This document shows positions 24,238-33,231 of a DNA stretch of 64,000 nucleotides, in pieces. Position 1 is the first letter of the stretch. Each line of letters opens with the position of its first letter. Made by a program: the position numbers and the translations under genes. This DNA comes from Bacteroidales bacterium (GTDB lineage Bacteria > Bacteroidota > Bacteroidia > Bacteroidales > UBA3663), in assembly GCA_017548545.1 (NCBI GenBank), contig JAFYZW010000006.1, forward strand, positions 1-64,000, read 5' to 3'. The notes under the pieces were generated by a model. It did not search any database and had not been told where the DNA came from. It was given only the letters and a program-made list of their open reading frames with translations.

Positions 24238-26406
24238 TTACAAAGAAGTGATGGCGGGAGCATAGTCCCTCCACTTGTCGCAATGGGCGCGGATGTCGTG
24301 GGCGGTGGCGGTTTCGCCATAGCTGTCCATGATGCGCTGGAAACGCAAGAGGCGTCGGAGTTGCTGGGCGGCCTGCTCCTTGTCGGTATAGGTGCGGATG
24401 GCCTCCTGGATGAGCTTCTCGCTAAGCTCGATATATTGCTTGTGTCGATAGATGGTGGAATCTTCGACATACGCAATCTCGGGAAGGAGTCCCTGGATAT
24501 AGGCATGGTCGCAGCTGCTGCTATGGCGCGTGAGGAACCAGCACCGATGGACGGAATTACGCAGTCCCAGGGCATATTGTATCTTCGCGTCGGCCCGTTT
24601 GTTGGGATCGCGGTGGTGACGCATATCGTTCTGGTATCGCATCATGGCTTCAGCAAAATGCAGCTTGTAGTCGGGGGCCAACGAGGCATCGTGCGGAAAT
24701 ATCTGCATGTCGTAACTGAATGGATCTCTCGTCATATAGGGATAGACATTGAGCGTCTGCTGGAAACTGAGGGGCAGCTTGCGCAGATAGTAACATGCAG
24801 TGGCATAACGGCGTTCGCGAAGGCACTTGGTGGCCAAGACGTCGTACCAGAAATATCGGTCGGTCTTGCTGCGGTTGTTGAGGAAACGGTCGAAGTCGTC
24901 CTCGGGCTGATGGATGCGCATGTAGTAGGCACGGGTGTCGGCATACGACAGACGGTCCATGATCATAAACATCTCCCCCGAGTAGCCCCTGGGCTGTACC
25001 AAGAGGTTTTCGGCCATGTTGGCCAACTGTATCTCGCGCACATACCTGCCGGCTTCGTGCATACGTGGACAAACGACCTTGAACAGGATGCGCCGCAGGG
25101 CATCGTTCCAATAGAAGGTGTTCGACACACATTGATAGATCTCCCAACAACCGTCTTCACAGCAGCCCGTCTTATCGTTGTATTCATCGAGCTTGCGACA
25201 CAGTTCGGGCGTGGCTTCCCGCTTGATCTTGGCGGCGAGCCACCTCAGGTCGTTCAGCAGCCGAAGCTCGTAGGCTTCGTCATAGGTGGAGGTCTGGGCA
25301 TCGAGCCAGATGCGCAGCACGTGATAGGTGTCGCGCAGATAGGGGTCCTTCGGATAACGTTGTCCCTGCGCCAGGTATTGCATGGCCTTGCGCGATTCGC
25401 CGTTCATGTCGTAGAGCGCGGCCAGCACATAATACCACATTGCCAGCTGGCGGCTCTTCTTTTCCTTGACGGCACGATGAGCCAGGTCCCGCAGACTTAT
25501 GTATTTCTCATAAGAGGAATAATAGCCATTGGGTCGAAGGTCGGAGGCGCGATAGGTGCCAAAGTACAGCAGCCATTTCTGCAGCTCTCCCTCCAAATAG
25601 GGGGAATTGGGGTCGAGGTTATAGACGAAGGTCAGTTCGTCGCCCACCTGACCGCCTTTGACGGCACGGATTGACGCCACATCGCCATGACGGGCATAGA
25701 TGCTGAAGGCCTCGTCGCTGCGTCCCACCTTGTAGAGCGCGGCAGCAGCACGCAGTTCGGTCATCTTCGCGACGGCATCGTTACCGAGTTTCCCACGGAT
25801 GGCGTCCCAATAGTCGGCACATGCCTGGTACTGGCGCAACGTACACAGGGCTCGCACCATCTGCAGGGCATAACGTCCCAGAAGCGGGCCCGACGTGTAT
25901 TGGCGACATTGTTCGACTACCTCCTCAAGTACGCGGTAATGGTAGCCGTCCTTCACGTCGTAATACCAGGGATCGTTCATCGAGAAGCGCACCTTCTCGC
26001 TCTGTTTCGCCAGAATCAGGAAGTCGAGGATGTCGGTGCGATGTTGTGCGAGAATCCATCGCATGAAGGTATTGTTTTGCCCGTCGGACGGCTCGGGATG
26101 TTCCCTGACGCGCATGAGGTAGTCTTCGTCGGTTCGATAGACAATGCGCTCGATGTCGTCGAGAAGGATGTCTGGAGAGGTCTGCTGCTGCCACAACAGG
26201 AGGTTGTCGGCCTTGTAATCGACCTTGCGATGCAGCATTTGGTCGCTGCTCCAGGTGGTGAGATAATCATAGTAATCGGTTTCGTCGAGGGGCATGATGC
26301 GGTAAAGCAGGACGTTGCCTGCATCGGAGGCCCAATCTCCACATGCGAAGACGTCGAGGAAGAGCAACAGCGAGAGACTAAGGACGATAAATTTCGGCGA
26401 TCTCAT
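24238..26406 (-). CDS. Exported protein of unknown function (TPR-like helical repeats)
   Basis: 722 residues. The N-terminus MRSPKFIVLSLSLLLFLDVFAC is a signal peptide with a possible lipobox (VFAC, weak at -2). The body is mainly helical with TPR-like stretches (LGRYALQMVRALCTLRQY ... AAALYKVGRSDEAFSIYARHG ... AMWYYVLAALYDMNGESRKAMQYLAQG) and a cysteine-rich part (TGCCEDGCWE). I do not recognise a named family. It overlaps the upstream lipoprotein gene by 29 bp, so the two are probably co-translated and act together in the periplasm or at the outer membrane. Confidence 0.7.
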   Translation of the reverse strand: MRSPKFIVLSLSLLLFLDVFACGDWASDAGNVLLYRIMPLDETDYYDYLTTWSSDQMLHRKVDYKADNLLLWQQQTSPDILLDDIERIVYRTDEDYLMRVREHPEPSDGQNNTFMRWILAQHRTDILDFLILAKQSEKVRFSMNDPWYYDVKDGYHYRVLEEVVEQCRQYTSGPLLGRYALQMVRALCTLRQYQACADYWDAIRGKLGNDAVAKMTELRAAAALYKVGRSDEAFSIYARHGDVASIRAVKGGQVGDELTFVYNLDPNSPYLEGELQKWLLYFGTYRASDLRPNGYYSSYEKYISLRDLAHRAVKEKKSRQLAMWYYVLAALYDMNGESRKAMQYLAQGQRYPKDPYLRDTYHVLRIWLDAQTSTYDEAYELRLLNDLRWLAAKIKREATPELCRKLDEYNDKTGCCEDGCWEIYQCVSNTFYWNDALRRILFKVVCPRMHEAGRYVREIQLANMAENLLVQPRGYSGEMFMIMDRLSYADTRAYYMRIHQPEDDFDRFLNNRSKTDRYFWYDVLATKCLRERRYATACYYLRKLPLSFQQTLNVYPYMTRDPFSYDMQIFPHDASLAPDYKLHFAEAMMRYQNDMRHHRDPNKRADAKIQYALGLRNSVHRCWFLTRHSSSCDHAYIQGLLPEIAYVEDSTIYRHKQYIELSEKLIQEAIRTYTDKEQAAQQLRRLLRFQRIMDSYGETATAHDIRAHCDKWRDYAPAITSL

Positions 26407-27355
26407 GGTCGGTATATTTTGAAAGGTTGGCTGAATCGAGGTGATAGATGATGTTCGAAGAGGGGTAACCGATGTCCTTCAACGACGGACGAAGCGCGCG
26501 TTTTGCCTCGATGATCTCGTGGTAGTCGCTAGTCTCGTGCCGCAGGGTGCCATCGACGTTGGTATCGTCGCCGGGGCGAAGGATACCCTTGAACTTACGG
26601 TCCTTAAACCACAACGTCCACTCGTAAGTGGGGAATGCGAAATCGAGGTGCTTGTCGGCCTCGACATGCCGCATATACTCCTTGACGACGTTGCTGCTGA
26701 GGATGGAGTTCTTCACATCGGGGTTACGCAGGTTCTCGGTGTTGTAGAGCATGAGCACGCCGTAGTCGATGTCGGGCAACGTGTCGCGCAACTGGTGCAG
26801 ACGGATGGTGGCACTCAGTCCCTTGCTACGTTCGCGCAGCAACGACCTCACTTCGGTGCACAGTTCGAAGAAGAGGGGGCGGGTCTCGCGCGTCCAGTCG
26901 CAATCCAACTGGATCTCCCGATAGGCGATGTGATGTGCCCAACACATGGCTTCGACGCGTTCGACGATGCGTTCGGCCAACGGCTGCTCGAGGCGCAGGG
27001 CTTCGACCGTGATGAACACGACGGGCACTACCTCGACATCGCCGAGGTGCTTGATGGAATCCTTGAAAATGGTGGTGGCGATAGGAACGGGTTGCACTCC
27101 TCTCCCATCGTAAAAGTTATCTACTCCTACGTCGAAGAACTTCAGATACAGCCGCCTGATGTCGTGCTTCTTCATGAACTCCTTTTCGTAGATGGTGGGG
27201 TTGAACACGGTTTTCCAATGATACACGGCATTGGCGGGCTGGGGGGAGAACTGAAACGTTGTGCCGACTGATGGGTCACTTTTTCCATGGCCGACACATC
27301 CCCAAAGGGCAATGATGCTGATTGTCAGCACCAGCAGCGAAAGATTTCTTTTCAT
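26378..27355 (-). CDS. Lipoprotein of unknown function (possible TIM-barrel)
   Basis: 325 residues from the ATG at 27355: MKRNLSLLVLTISIIALWGC is a good lipoprotein signal (lipobox LWGC). The mature part alternates strands and helices (RRLYLKFFDVGVD, VEVVPVVFI, REIQLDCDWT, LSATIRLHQL, DYGVLMLYN, LDFAFPTYEW), as in TIM-barrels such as DUF3142-type proteins; the match is by eye only. The open frame extends far upstream into the antisense of hisB and is not coding there. It overlaps the start of the 722-residue gene. Confidence 0.7.
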   Translation of the reverse strand: MKRNLSLLVLTISIIALWGCVGHGKSDPSVGTTFQFSPQPANAVYHWKTVFNPTIYEKEFMKKHDIRRLYLKFFDVGVDNFYDGRGVQPVPIATTIFKDSIKHLGDVEVVPVVFITVEALRLEQPLAERIVERVEAMCWAHHIAYREIQLDCDWTRETRPLFFELCTEVRSLLRERSKGLSATIRLHQLRDTLPDIDYGVLMLYNTENLRNPDVKNSILSSNVVKEYMRHVEADKHLDFAFPTYEWTLWFKDRKFKGILRPGDDTNVDGTLRHETSDYHEIIEAKRALRPSLKDIGYPSSNIIYHLDSANLSKYTDHEIAEIYRP

Positions 27356-27424
27356 CCTATTCCAATTAATAATATCGATGGTGCAAAAATGAGACTTTTT
27401 TTCAAGAATGTCAAGAGGGGGGAC

Positions 27425-27452
27425 AAAAAAAAGGCGTTTTTTACAAAACGCC
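27425..27452 (-). terminator. Terminator overlapping the hisB stop codon
   Basis: Minus-strand stem GGCGTTTT/AAAACGCC (27433-27440 and 27445-27452) followed by eight T (27425-27432). The left arm contains the last codons of hisB and the stop codon lies in the loop, so terminator and coding end overlap. Confidence 0.8.
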
Positions 27453-28604
27453 CTTGGTGGAAGGTAGCTGAAAGTGGTGAATGTCGCGCCGAATGGCCAT
27501 CTGTAGAGCGCGTGCAAGCGCCTTGAAGATGCCTTCGATCTTGTGATGCTCGTTCTCCCCTTCAGCCTTGATGTTAAGGTTGATGCGTGCAGCATCGGCA
27601 AACGACTTGAAGAAATGATGGAACATCTCGGTGGGCACGTCGCCAACACGTTCGCGATGGAACTCGGCATCCCATACGAGCCAGGGACGTCCTCCGAAGT
27701 CGAGTGCCACCTGGCACAAACAGTCGTCCATGGGGAGGCAGAAGCCATATCGGCCGATGCCACGCTTGTCGCCGAGCGCCTTGAGGATACATTCGCCGAG
27801 GGCGATGCCCGTGTCCTCGATGGTGTGATGCTCATCGACGTGCAGGTCGCCCTTCACATGGATGGTGAGATCGATGCCCGAATGACGGCCAATCTGCTTG
27901 AGCATGTGGTCGAAGAAACCGAGGCCTGTAGAGATGTCGCAACGCCCTGTGCCGTCGAGGTCGAGGGAGATCTGAATGTCGGTCTCCTTGGTGACACGGC
28001 TCACGCTGGCGCGACGCTCACCGGCAAAGAGGAACGCAGCCACGTCGTCCCAGCTTTCGGCGATGAGGGCACAATGGCTATCCTTGCCTCCGGGCAGGCC
28101 CAACTGATGCTCCTGCAGCCATTCGCGGCACTCTTCGGGTGTTCCGTTCTGCGCGAGGAGGATGCCCTGGCAACCGAGGTTCTTGGCCAACTGGATGTCG
28201 GAGATGCGGTCGCCGATGACGTAGCTGTGCGCGAGGTCGAACTCGGTGCCGTTGCCTTCGATGAACTTGGTGAGCATGCCTGTGCCAGGCTTGCGATTGG
28301 GATGGTAGTCGTCGGGCGTGTGCTCATCGAAGTAGAACTCGTCGAAATCGACACCTTCGGTGTGGAAGATGCTGAAGATGAGTTTGTTGATACGCTCGAA
28401 ACGCTTGCGCGGGTAGTCCTTGGTGCCCAAGCCGTCCTGATTGCTGACGATGATGAAGTCGTAGTCGAGGGTGTGGCGGATGAACGAGAGGTTCTGGATG
28501 ACACGAGGCAGGAATTCGATCTGCTCGAAGGTATCAATCTGCTCGGTGATGGGTGGCTCGACGACGAGTGTGCCGTCGCGGTCGATGAAGAGGAGCTTTT
28601 TCAT
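27441..28604 (-). CDS. hisB: Bifunctional histidinol-phosphatase / imidazoleglycerol-phosphate dehydratase
   Basis: 387 residues, two domains. Residues 1 to about 190 are an HAD phosphatase ([12 protein letters not shown] at the N-terminus, CGCQ-type zinc loop region near GCQGILLAQ). From about 195 is the dehydratase with its metal-binding histidine motifs ([48 protein letters not shown]). It performs steps 6 and 8 of histidine synthesis. No other his gene is near; it follows pnuC by 4 bp in a proS-pnuC-hisB operon, and ends in its own terminator. Confidence 0.95.
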   Translation of the reverse strand: MKKLLFIDRDGTLVVEPPITEQIDTFEQIEFLPRVIQNLSFIRHTLDYDFIIVSNQDGLGTKDYPRKRFERINKLIFSIFHTEGVDFDEFYFDEHTPDDYHPNRKPGTGMLTKFIEGNGTEFDLAHSYVIGDRISDIQLAKNLGCQGILLAQNGTPEECREWLQEHQLGLPGGKDSHCALIAESWDDVAAFLFAGERRASVSRVTKETDIQISLDLDGTGRCDISTGLGFFDHMLKQIGRHSGIDLTIHVKGDLHVDEHHTIEDTGIALGECILKALGDKRGIGRYGFCLPMDDCLCQVALDFGGRPWLVWDAEFHRERVGDVPTEMFHHFFKSFADAARINLNIKAEGENEHHKIEGIFKALARALQMAIRRDIHHFQLPSTKGVL

Positions 28605-28608
28605 ATAA

Positions 28609-29400
28609 TCATTTGCTCAACTTGTTCCACATATAGATGCCGTAGAAGCTGTTGATGAGGTAAATGCAGTATTTGGCGGTGGTCATGAACGAGAAGTCGG
28701 AGTCTGACATGAGCCACATGGCGATGTAGGCGATATTGATAAAGAGCCACATGTACCACTGTTCGACAAACGCCTTGACAGAGACGAACATCGTGACGAT
28801 GGACATGATGGTAGTGAACGAATCGAGCCAGAGCTGCGACTTCGTGTCGTAGTCGGGCTTCAACGTCTGGAAACCGATCTCGCCCCACCCCATCGAATGC
28901 CAAAGGGCAGTGACCTGCTCGAACATCCAGGGGCCGAAGTGGATGAGGAAAAGGCCAAGGCACAACGTACCCGTAGCGACGACGAGGAAGGTGGCCAGAC
29001 GCTGGCGCCACGTCATGTAGCGCGTCTTGATGACCCCGGTGTCGTCGTGGCGACGACGTTTCTTCCACGACTTCCAGCCGAAGAACTGCATGGGCAGGTT
29101 GTAGAGCAGGCGCTGGAGGAAGTCGCCGTAAATGTGGGTGCAGAAGCAGATGTAGATGTGGAGGACACCCTCGACGATGCCGAAGAGCCAATTGGCCATG
29201 GCTCCCTTGGCACCGAGGACCACGCAAAACACGCCGAGGATGGCGGAGATGCCCGCCACGATGCCATTGAAGCTGTAGTTGCCCTTGACGACCCAGGAGA
29301 TGACGGCAAGCGTCATGATGGAGACGATCAGGAAGATCTCAAACCAGTTGAGACTCCTGAACGTCAGTCGCAATAGGGTGATGTAGCGGTTTCGAGACAT
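28609..29400 (-). CDS. pnuC: PnuC-type nicotinamide riboside transporter
   Basis: 263 residues with about seven membrane segments (for example [20 protein letters not shown], and the C-terminal [25 protein letters not shown]). The [15 protein letters not shown] and QWYMWLFIN segments fit PnuC (3+1+3 topology, pore W/N motifs). It brings in nicotinamide riboside or a related vitamin by facilitated diffusion. Start at the ATG at 29400; it is 4 bp after proS and 4 bp before hisB. A long positively charged loop sits around residues 90-115. Confidence 0.85.
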   Translation of the reverse strand: MSRNRYITLLRLTFRSLNWFEIFLIVSIMTLAVISWVVKGNYSFNGIVAGISAILGVFCVVLGAKGAMANWLFGIVEGVLHIYICFCTHIYGDFLQRLLYNLPMQFFGWKSWKKRRRHDDTGVIKTRYMTWRQRLATFLVVATGTLCLGLFLIHFGPWMFEQVTALWHSMGWGEIGFQTLKPDYDTKSQLWLDSFTTIMSIVTMFVSVKAFVEQWYMWLFINIAYIAMWLMSDSDFSFMTTAKYCIYLINSFYGIYMWNKLSK

Positions 29401-29404
29401 TGTA

Positions 29405-30898
29405 TTAATATGAACGTGCGAAGAGGACGCGGCGGGCACTGGGCTTGCCAGTCACCATATCGACACCGGGCTCGAGGTCGGAAGGATCCTGTGGAACGAA
29501 AGGTATGCAACGGATGGTAGCCTTCGTCTCGGCCTTGATGTACTCCTCAGTTTCGGTGGTGCCATCCCAATGGCAGAGCAGGAAGCCACCCTTCTCGATC
29601 TCCTCCTTGAACTGCTCCCAGGTATCGACGCGACGGATGAAGTTGTCGCGCATGCGGCGAGCCTTCTCGAAGATGTTGTCCTGAATCTCGTCGAGGAGCT
29701 TGACAACATGATCGACAATGCCCTCCTGTGGAAGCACCTCCTTCTCGAGCGTATCGCGACGCATGAGTTCGAGCGTGCCATTCTGCAGGTCGCGTGCACC
29801 GAGGGCGATGCGTACGGGGATGCCCTTCAGCTCGTATTCGCTGAACTTGAAGCCCGGGCGCTTGTTGTCGGCATTGTCGTACTTCACGCTGATGCCCTTG
29901 GCGCGCAGACCATCGATCCAGGGCTGGACGTGACGGTTGATGGTCTCGAGCTCTTCCATCTTCTTGTAGATAGGAACGATGACCACCTGGATGGGAGCCA
30001 ACTTGGGAGGAAGGACGAGGCCGTTATCGTCGGAGTGGGTCATGATGAGCGCACCCATCAGACGGGTAGAAACGCCCCATGAGGTTGCCCAGACGTACTC
30101 CTGCTTGTTCTCGGTGTTGGTGAACGTCACATCGAATGCCTTGGCGAAGTTCTGACCCAGGAAGTGGCTGGTACCCGACTGGAGGGCCTTGCCGTCCTGC
30201 ATCATGGCTTCGATGGTGAAGGTATCGATGGCACCGGCGAAACGCTCGTTGGGCGACTTGGGACCCTTGATGACGGGCACGGCCATGTACTTCTCGGCAA
30301 AATCGCCATAGACATTGATCATCTGCATGGCACGCTGCTCGGCCTCCTCACGGGTGGCATGAGCGGTGTGACCTTCCTGCCAGAGGAACTCGGAGGTGCG
30401 GAGGAACATGCGGGTACGCATCTCCCAACGCATGACGTTGCACCACTGGTTGCAGAGGATGGGTAGGTCGCGGTGAGAAGTAATCCAATTCTTGTAGGTT
30501 GCCCAGATGATGGTTTCGGAGGTTGGACGGACAATGAGCTCCTCTTCGAGCTTTGCCTCGGGATCGACAACAACTCCTGCCCCATTGAGATCATTCTTTA
30601 GGCGATAATGGGTAACGACAGCACACTCCTTTGCAAATCCTTCGACGTGCTCGGCCTCACGGCAGAGATAGGACTTTGGAATAAGGAGGGGGAAATAGGC
30701 GTTCTGCACACCTGTAGCCTTGAACATGTCGTCGAGGGTGCGCTGCATCTTTTCCCAAATTGCGTAACCGTAGGGCTTGATGACCATACAGCCACGTACT
30801 GCTGCCTGCTCAGCGAGGTCGGCATTCACGACCAAGTCGTTGTACCAACGGGAGTAGTCGTCGGCACGCTTGGTCATCTTGTTTAGTTCTTTTGCCAT
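29405..30898 (-). CDS. proS: Prolyl-tRNA synthetase (archaeal/eukaryotic type)
   Basis: 497 residues, class II synthetase lacking the bacterial INS editing domain. It starts [20 protein letters not shown]. Motif 2 ([26 protein letters not shown]) and motif 3 region ([24 protein letters not shown]) are visible, followed by an anticodon-binding domain and the C-terminal zinc-type extension ending in a Tyr (RSY), as in the archaeal type used by Bacteroidota. First gene of the proS-pnuC-hisB operon. Confidence 0.95.
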   Translation of the reverse strand: MAKELNKMTKRADDYSRWYNDLVVNADLAEQAAVRGCMVIKPYGYAIWEKMQRTLDDMFKATGVQNAYFPLLIPKSYLCREAEHVEGFAKECAVVTHYRLKNDLNGAGVVVDPEAKLEEELIVRPTSETIIWATYKNWITSHRDLPILCNQWCNVMRWEMRTRMFLRTSEFLWQEGHTAHATREEAEQRAMQMINVYGDFAEKYMAVPVIKGPKSPNERFAGAIDTFTIEAMMQDGKALQSGTSHFLGQNFAKAFDVTFTNTENKQEYVWATSWGVSTRLMGALIMTHSDDNGLVLPPKLAPIQVVIVPIYKKMEELETINRHVQPWIDGLRAKGISVKYDNADNKRPGFKFSEYELKGIPVRIALGARDLQNGTLELMRRDTLEKEVLPQEGIVDHVVKLLDEIQDNIFEKARRMRDNFIRRVDTWEQFKEEIEKGGFLLCHWDGTTETEEYIKAETKATIRCIPFVPQDPSDLEPGVDMVTGKPSARRVLFARSY

Positions 30899-30957
30899 TT
30901 TTCGTTATTTTTGTATCTTGAATATGATTTCTTTTTTCTTTGTCACGAATTTGAGAA

Positions 30958-31590
30958 TTACAGCTGTCCACGCTTGGCCCAACGGAGCATTTTGCGATTG
31001 GGGACGAAATAAAGGGAGACGCGGCGATTCTTCTCGCGCTGCTGTATATTGTTATTCTCGTTGCGAGGAACCTTGTTGGCCCAACCATAGCAATGCATAT
31101 CGTTGGGACCTACACCCTGACGAGCAAACCAGCGATAGACCTGACGAGCACGACTGCCCGAGATGAGCTGAAGGTACTTTTCGCTGCCATTGTTGTCGCT
31201 GTAGGAGGCGATGATCATCGTGGCGACGGCATCAGGGCCCTTCACCAGGCGCAACAAGGGACGAAGGTAGGCATCGGCCGAGATGAGCATGGTGCTGTCG
31301 TTCTGAGCAAAGAGCATGCGGTCGGGGATAGTGACCTTCAGAATGCTTTCGTTCGAACCGGTGAGGTTGAACTCGACCTGCTTGAGGAACTTCAGCCGTT
31401 GAGCCTGCGACACCCAATAGTGGCGCACATTCTTCATCGTCTGATAATCGCCATTGACCATCGCATAATCGCCGTAGTGCTCCTGTTCGATTTCGCTCAT
31501 GTGCTCATAGTTCTGGGCCCTCAGGGGAAGGCACAGAACCAAGGTCATGATGACAATAATCGGATGGTAAAACAACGTTCGATGCGTCAT
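30958..31590 (-). CDS. OmpA-like periplasmic/outer-membrane protein
   Basis: 210 residues from the ATG at 31590, with a signal peptide (IIVIMTLVLCLPLRAQ). The C-terminal half looks like a divergent OmpA peptidoglycan-binding domain: MLFAQNDSTMLISADAYLRPLLRLV, then IIASYSDNNGSEKYLQLISGSRARQVYRWFARQGV and QQREKNRRVSLYFVP. The usual D/R pair that binds diaminopimelate seems present in a changed form. A role in anchoring the outer membrane to the wall is inferred. One base separates its start from the stop of the preceding acidic protein gene. Confidence 0.7.
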   Translation of the reverse strand: MTHRTLFYHPIIVIMTLVLCLPLRAQNYEHMSEIEQEHYGDYAMVNGDYQTMKNVRHYWVSQAQRLKFLKQVEFNLTGSNESILKVTIPDRMLFAQNDSTMLISADAYLRPLLRLVKGPDAVATMIIASYSDNNGSEKYLQLISGSRARQVYRWFARQGVGPNDMHCYGWANKVPRNENNNIQQREKNRRVSLYFVPNRKMLRWAKRGQL

Positions 31591-31591
31591 A

Positions 31592-31915
31592 TCAGGCAAG
31601 GCTCTCTTCGTAATCCAACTCTGCCTCGACAATCCAGCGGATGGACTCGGGATTGGTGTCGAAGTGGCAATCCTTGTCCTTCTTGCATTCCTTCACCACG
31701 AAATTGACGATGTCATCAACATCGATCTCGATCTCTTCGTCGGGATCGGTGGCATCGAGCCAGCCATTGCGCTGATAGTAATCGACCATCGTGTCGGTGA
31801 TGAGCAGGATGTCGTCGTCGGTATATTTACCCTGGATCTCCTGTGGGATATGTGTCTGGATGAAACGCACGGCAACATCGTCGTCGTATATGCTGTCTTC
31901 GAAATTCTCTGCCAT
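31592..31915 (-). CDS. Small acidic protein of unknown function
   Basis: 107 residues, strongly acidic (many Asp/Glu, e.g. DATDPDEEIEIDVDDIV), no signal peptide, probably cytoplasmic and helical. The ATG at 31915 was chosen; the frame extends upstream over the lipid-kinase end. I recognise no family. It lies between the lipid kinase (41 bp upstream) and the OmpA-like gene (1 bp downstream), with a short TTAATTG repeat (31928-31958) in the upstream gap. Confidence 0.65.
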   Translation of the reverse strand: MAENFEDSIYDDDVAVRFIQTHIPQEIQGKYTDDDILLITDTMVDYYQRNGWLDATDPDEEIEIDVDDIVNFVVKECKKDKDCHFDTNPESIRWIVEAELDYEESLA

Positions 31916-31956
31916 AGTTGTAGAAATGTTAATTGTTAATTGTTGACTGTTAATTG

Positions 31957-33042
31957 TCAAGGTTCCTGCATCGGCTCGTCGTCGTCGGGAGCAGGAGCTT
32001 GAGACTTGCGGGTAAAGAAGGGATTGAGGAGGCTTTCGGCTTTCTCGATCACCGGGCGATTGAAGTCGCTGATCTGCTTCACACCCTTCTTCAGATTGCC
32101 CAGGATCATGTAGTGGATGTCCTCGAAGGCATAGCGAACAGGTTCGATGACACTCGAAGTGGGATGTTCGGGGCAAATGACCGTGAGTTGCCCGGGATGC
32201 ATCTGGATATCGAGCACGCCATCCATCTGCATGGGTTCGCCATCGACGTGCACGGGATTGGCATGGGGCATGATGATGCGCAGATGGCTAGAACGGAAGG
32301 ACATCACATTCTCGTTCTGATCGAGCTCGCGTGTGAAGAGCTGTACCGCCATCTTGGGAATATCGATGAGCGGAGCGCGCTTGACCAAGGTGACGTCGAA
32401 GAGGCCATCGGACATCGAGGCGTGGGGGGCGATGTAGGCGTTGTTGCCCCACTGTGAAGCATTGCCAATGGCGATGAGGAACGCCTTCTCCTTCACACGG
32501 CCATCGTCGGTGTAAATGACGTAGGAGGCTGGCTCATATTCGGCCACGAGGTCGCTGAAACAACGAAGGTAAGTGAGTGGACCACGCGTACCAGCCTCGG
32601 CAAACTTGGCAGAGACCTGCGCATCAAAACCAATGCCTGCGGTGCAGAAGAAGATGTGCCCATTGACCGAGCCGTAATCAACCTTGATGCTGTAACCATA
32701 GCGAATACATTCGAGCGACTTGGTAGTGTCGAGAGGCAACTGCAGATGGCGCGCAAGGCCATTGCCGCTTCCCATGGGAACGATGCCGAACTTGACCGAC
32801 GAACCTACCAGCGAACGACCTGTCTCGTTGATGGTGCCATCGCCACCAATGGCGATGACCGTATCGACACCCTTTTCGACCGCTTCCTTGGCAAGCTCGC
32901 TGGCATGACCAGCATATTCGGTGAACCGGATTTCGACGTCGAAACCATCCTCGGGCTTCAGTATCTGCTTTACAAGTCGAGGCATCTCGTCCTTGGGACG
33001 AACTCCGGCAATAGGATTTATGATGACAAAAACTGTTCTCAT
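31957..33042 (-). CDS. Diacylglycerol/lipid kinase family protein (YegS/BmrU type)
   Basis: 361 residues from the ATG at 33042. DAGK catalytic domain motifs: VFVIINPIAGV, AIGGDGTINE (nucleotide-binding GGDGT) and PMGSGNGLARHL. The C-terminal beta-sandwich has the usual DGLFDVTLV and VHVDGEP motifs. Members phosphorylate diacylglycerol, sphingosine or other lipids at the membrane; a sphingolipid substrate would be of interest in Bacteroidales but cannot be told apart here. A polar tail of about 30 residues ends in acidic residues. The start is supported by the promoter box at 33102. Confidence 0.88.
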   Translation of the reverse strand: MRTVFVIINPIAGVRPKDEMPRLVKQILKPEDGFDVEIRFTEYAGHASELAKEAVEKGVDTVIAIGGDGTINETGRSLVGSSVKFGIVPMGSGNGLARHLQLPLDTTKSLECIRYGYSIKVDYGSVNGHIFFCTAGIGFDAQVSAKFAEAGTRGPLTYLRCFSDLVAEYEPASYVIYTDDGRVKEKAFLIAIGNASQWGNNAYIAPHASMSDGLFDVTLVKRAPLIDIPKMAVQLFTRELDQNENVMSFRSSHLRIIMPHANPVHVDGEPMQMDGVLDIQMHPGQLTVICPEHPTSSVIEPVRYAFEDIHYMILGNLKKGVKQISDFNRPVIEKAESLLNPFFTRKSQAPAPDDDEPMQEP

Positions 33043-33101
33043 TGAGCAAAAATAGCCGATGAATCCAGGCAAACAAAGACTTCACATCGGCAACTTGGGT
33101 G

Positions 33102-33109
33102 CAAAGATA
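33102..33109 (-). promoter_or_regulatory. -7 box for the lipid kinase gene
   Basis: TATCTTTG on the minus strand, 60 bp upstream of the ATG at 33042, with TTG-like sequence near 33124 upstream. It lies in the 189-bp gap after the GH2 gene, which holds no ORF. Confidence 0.6.
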
Positions 33110-33231
33110 AAGCTTTTTTTCGGCAAAAAGATGTTTTTGAACAGATTTTTATTCAAATTAACGAAAAATACCGAAAATGCAACGTATTTGCGCCGAAAGT
33201 GACAAGTCGATACGCTTGTTTAGACTTATGT

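Noticed and set aside
28609-30957. Riboswitch in front of pnuC or proS
   Set aside because: pnuC starts 4 bp after proS, leaving no room, and the 59 bp upstream of proS show no structured element.
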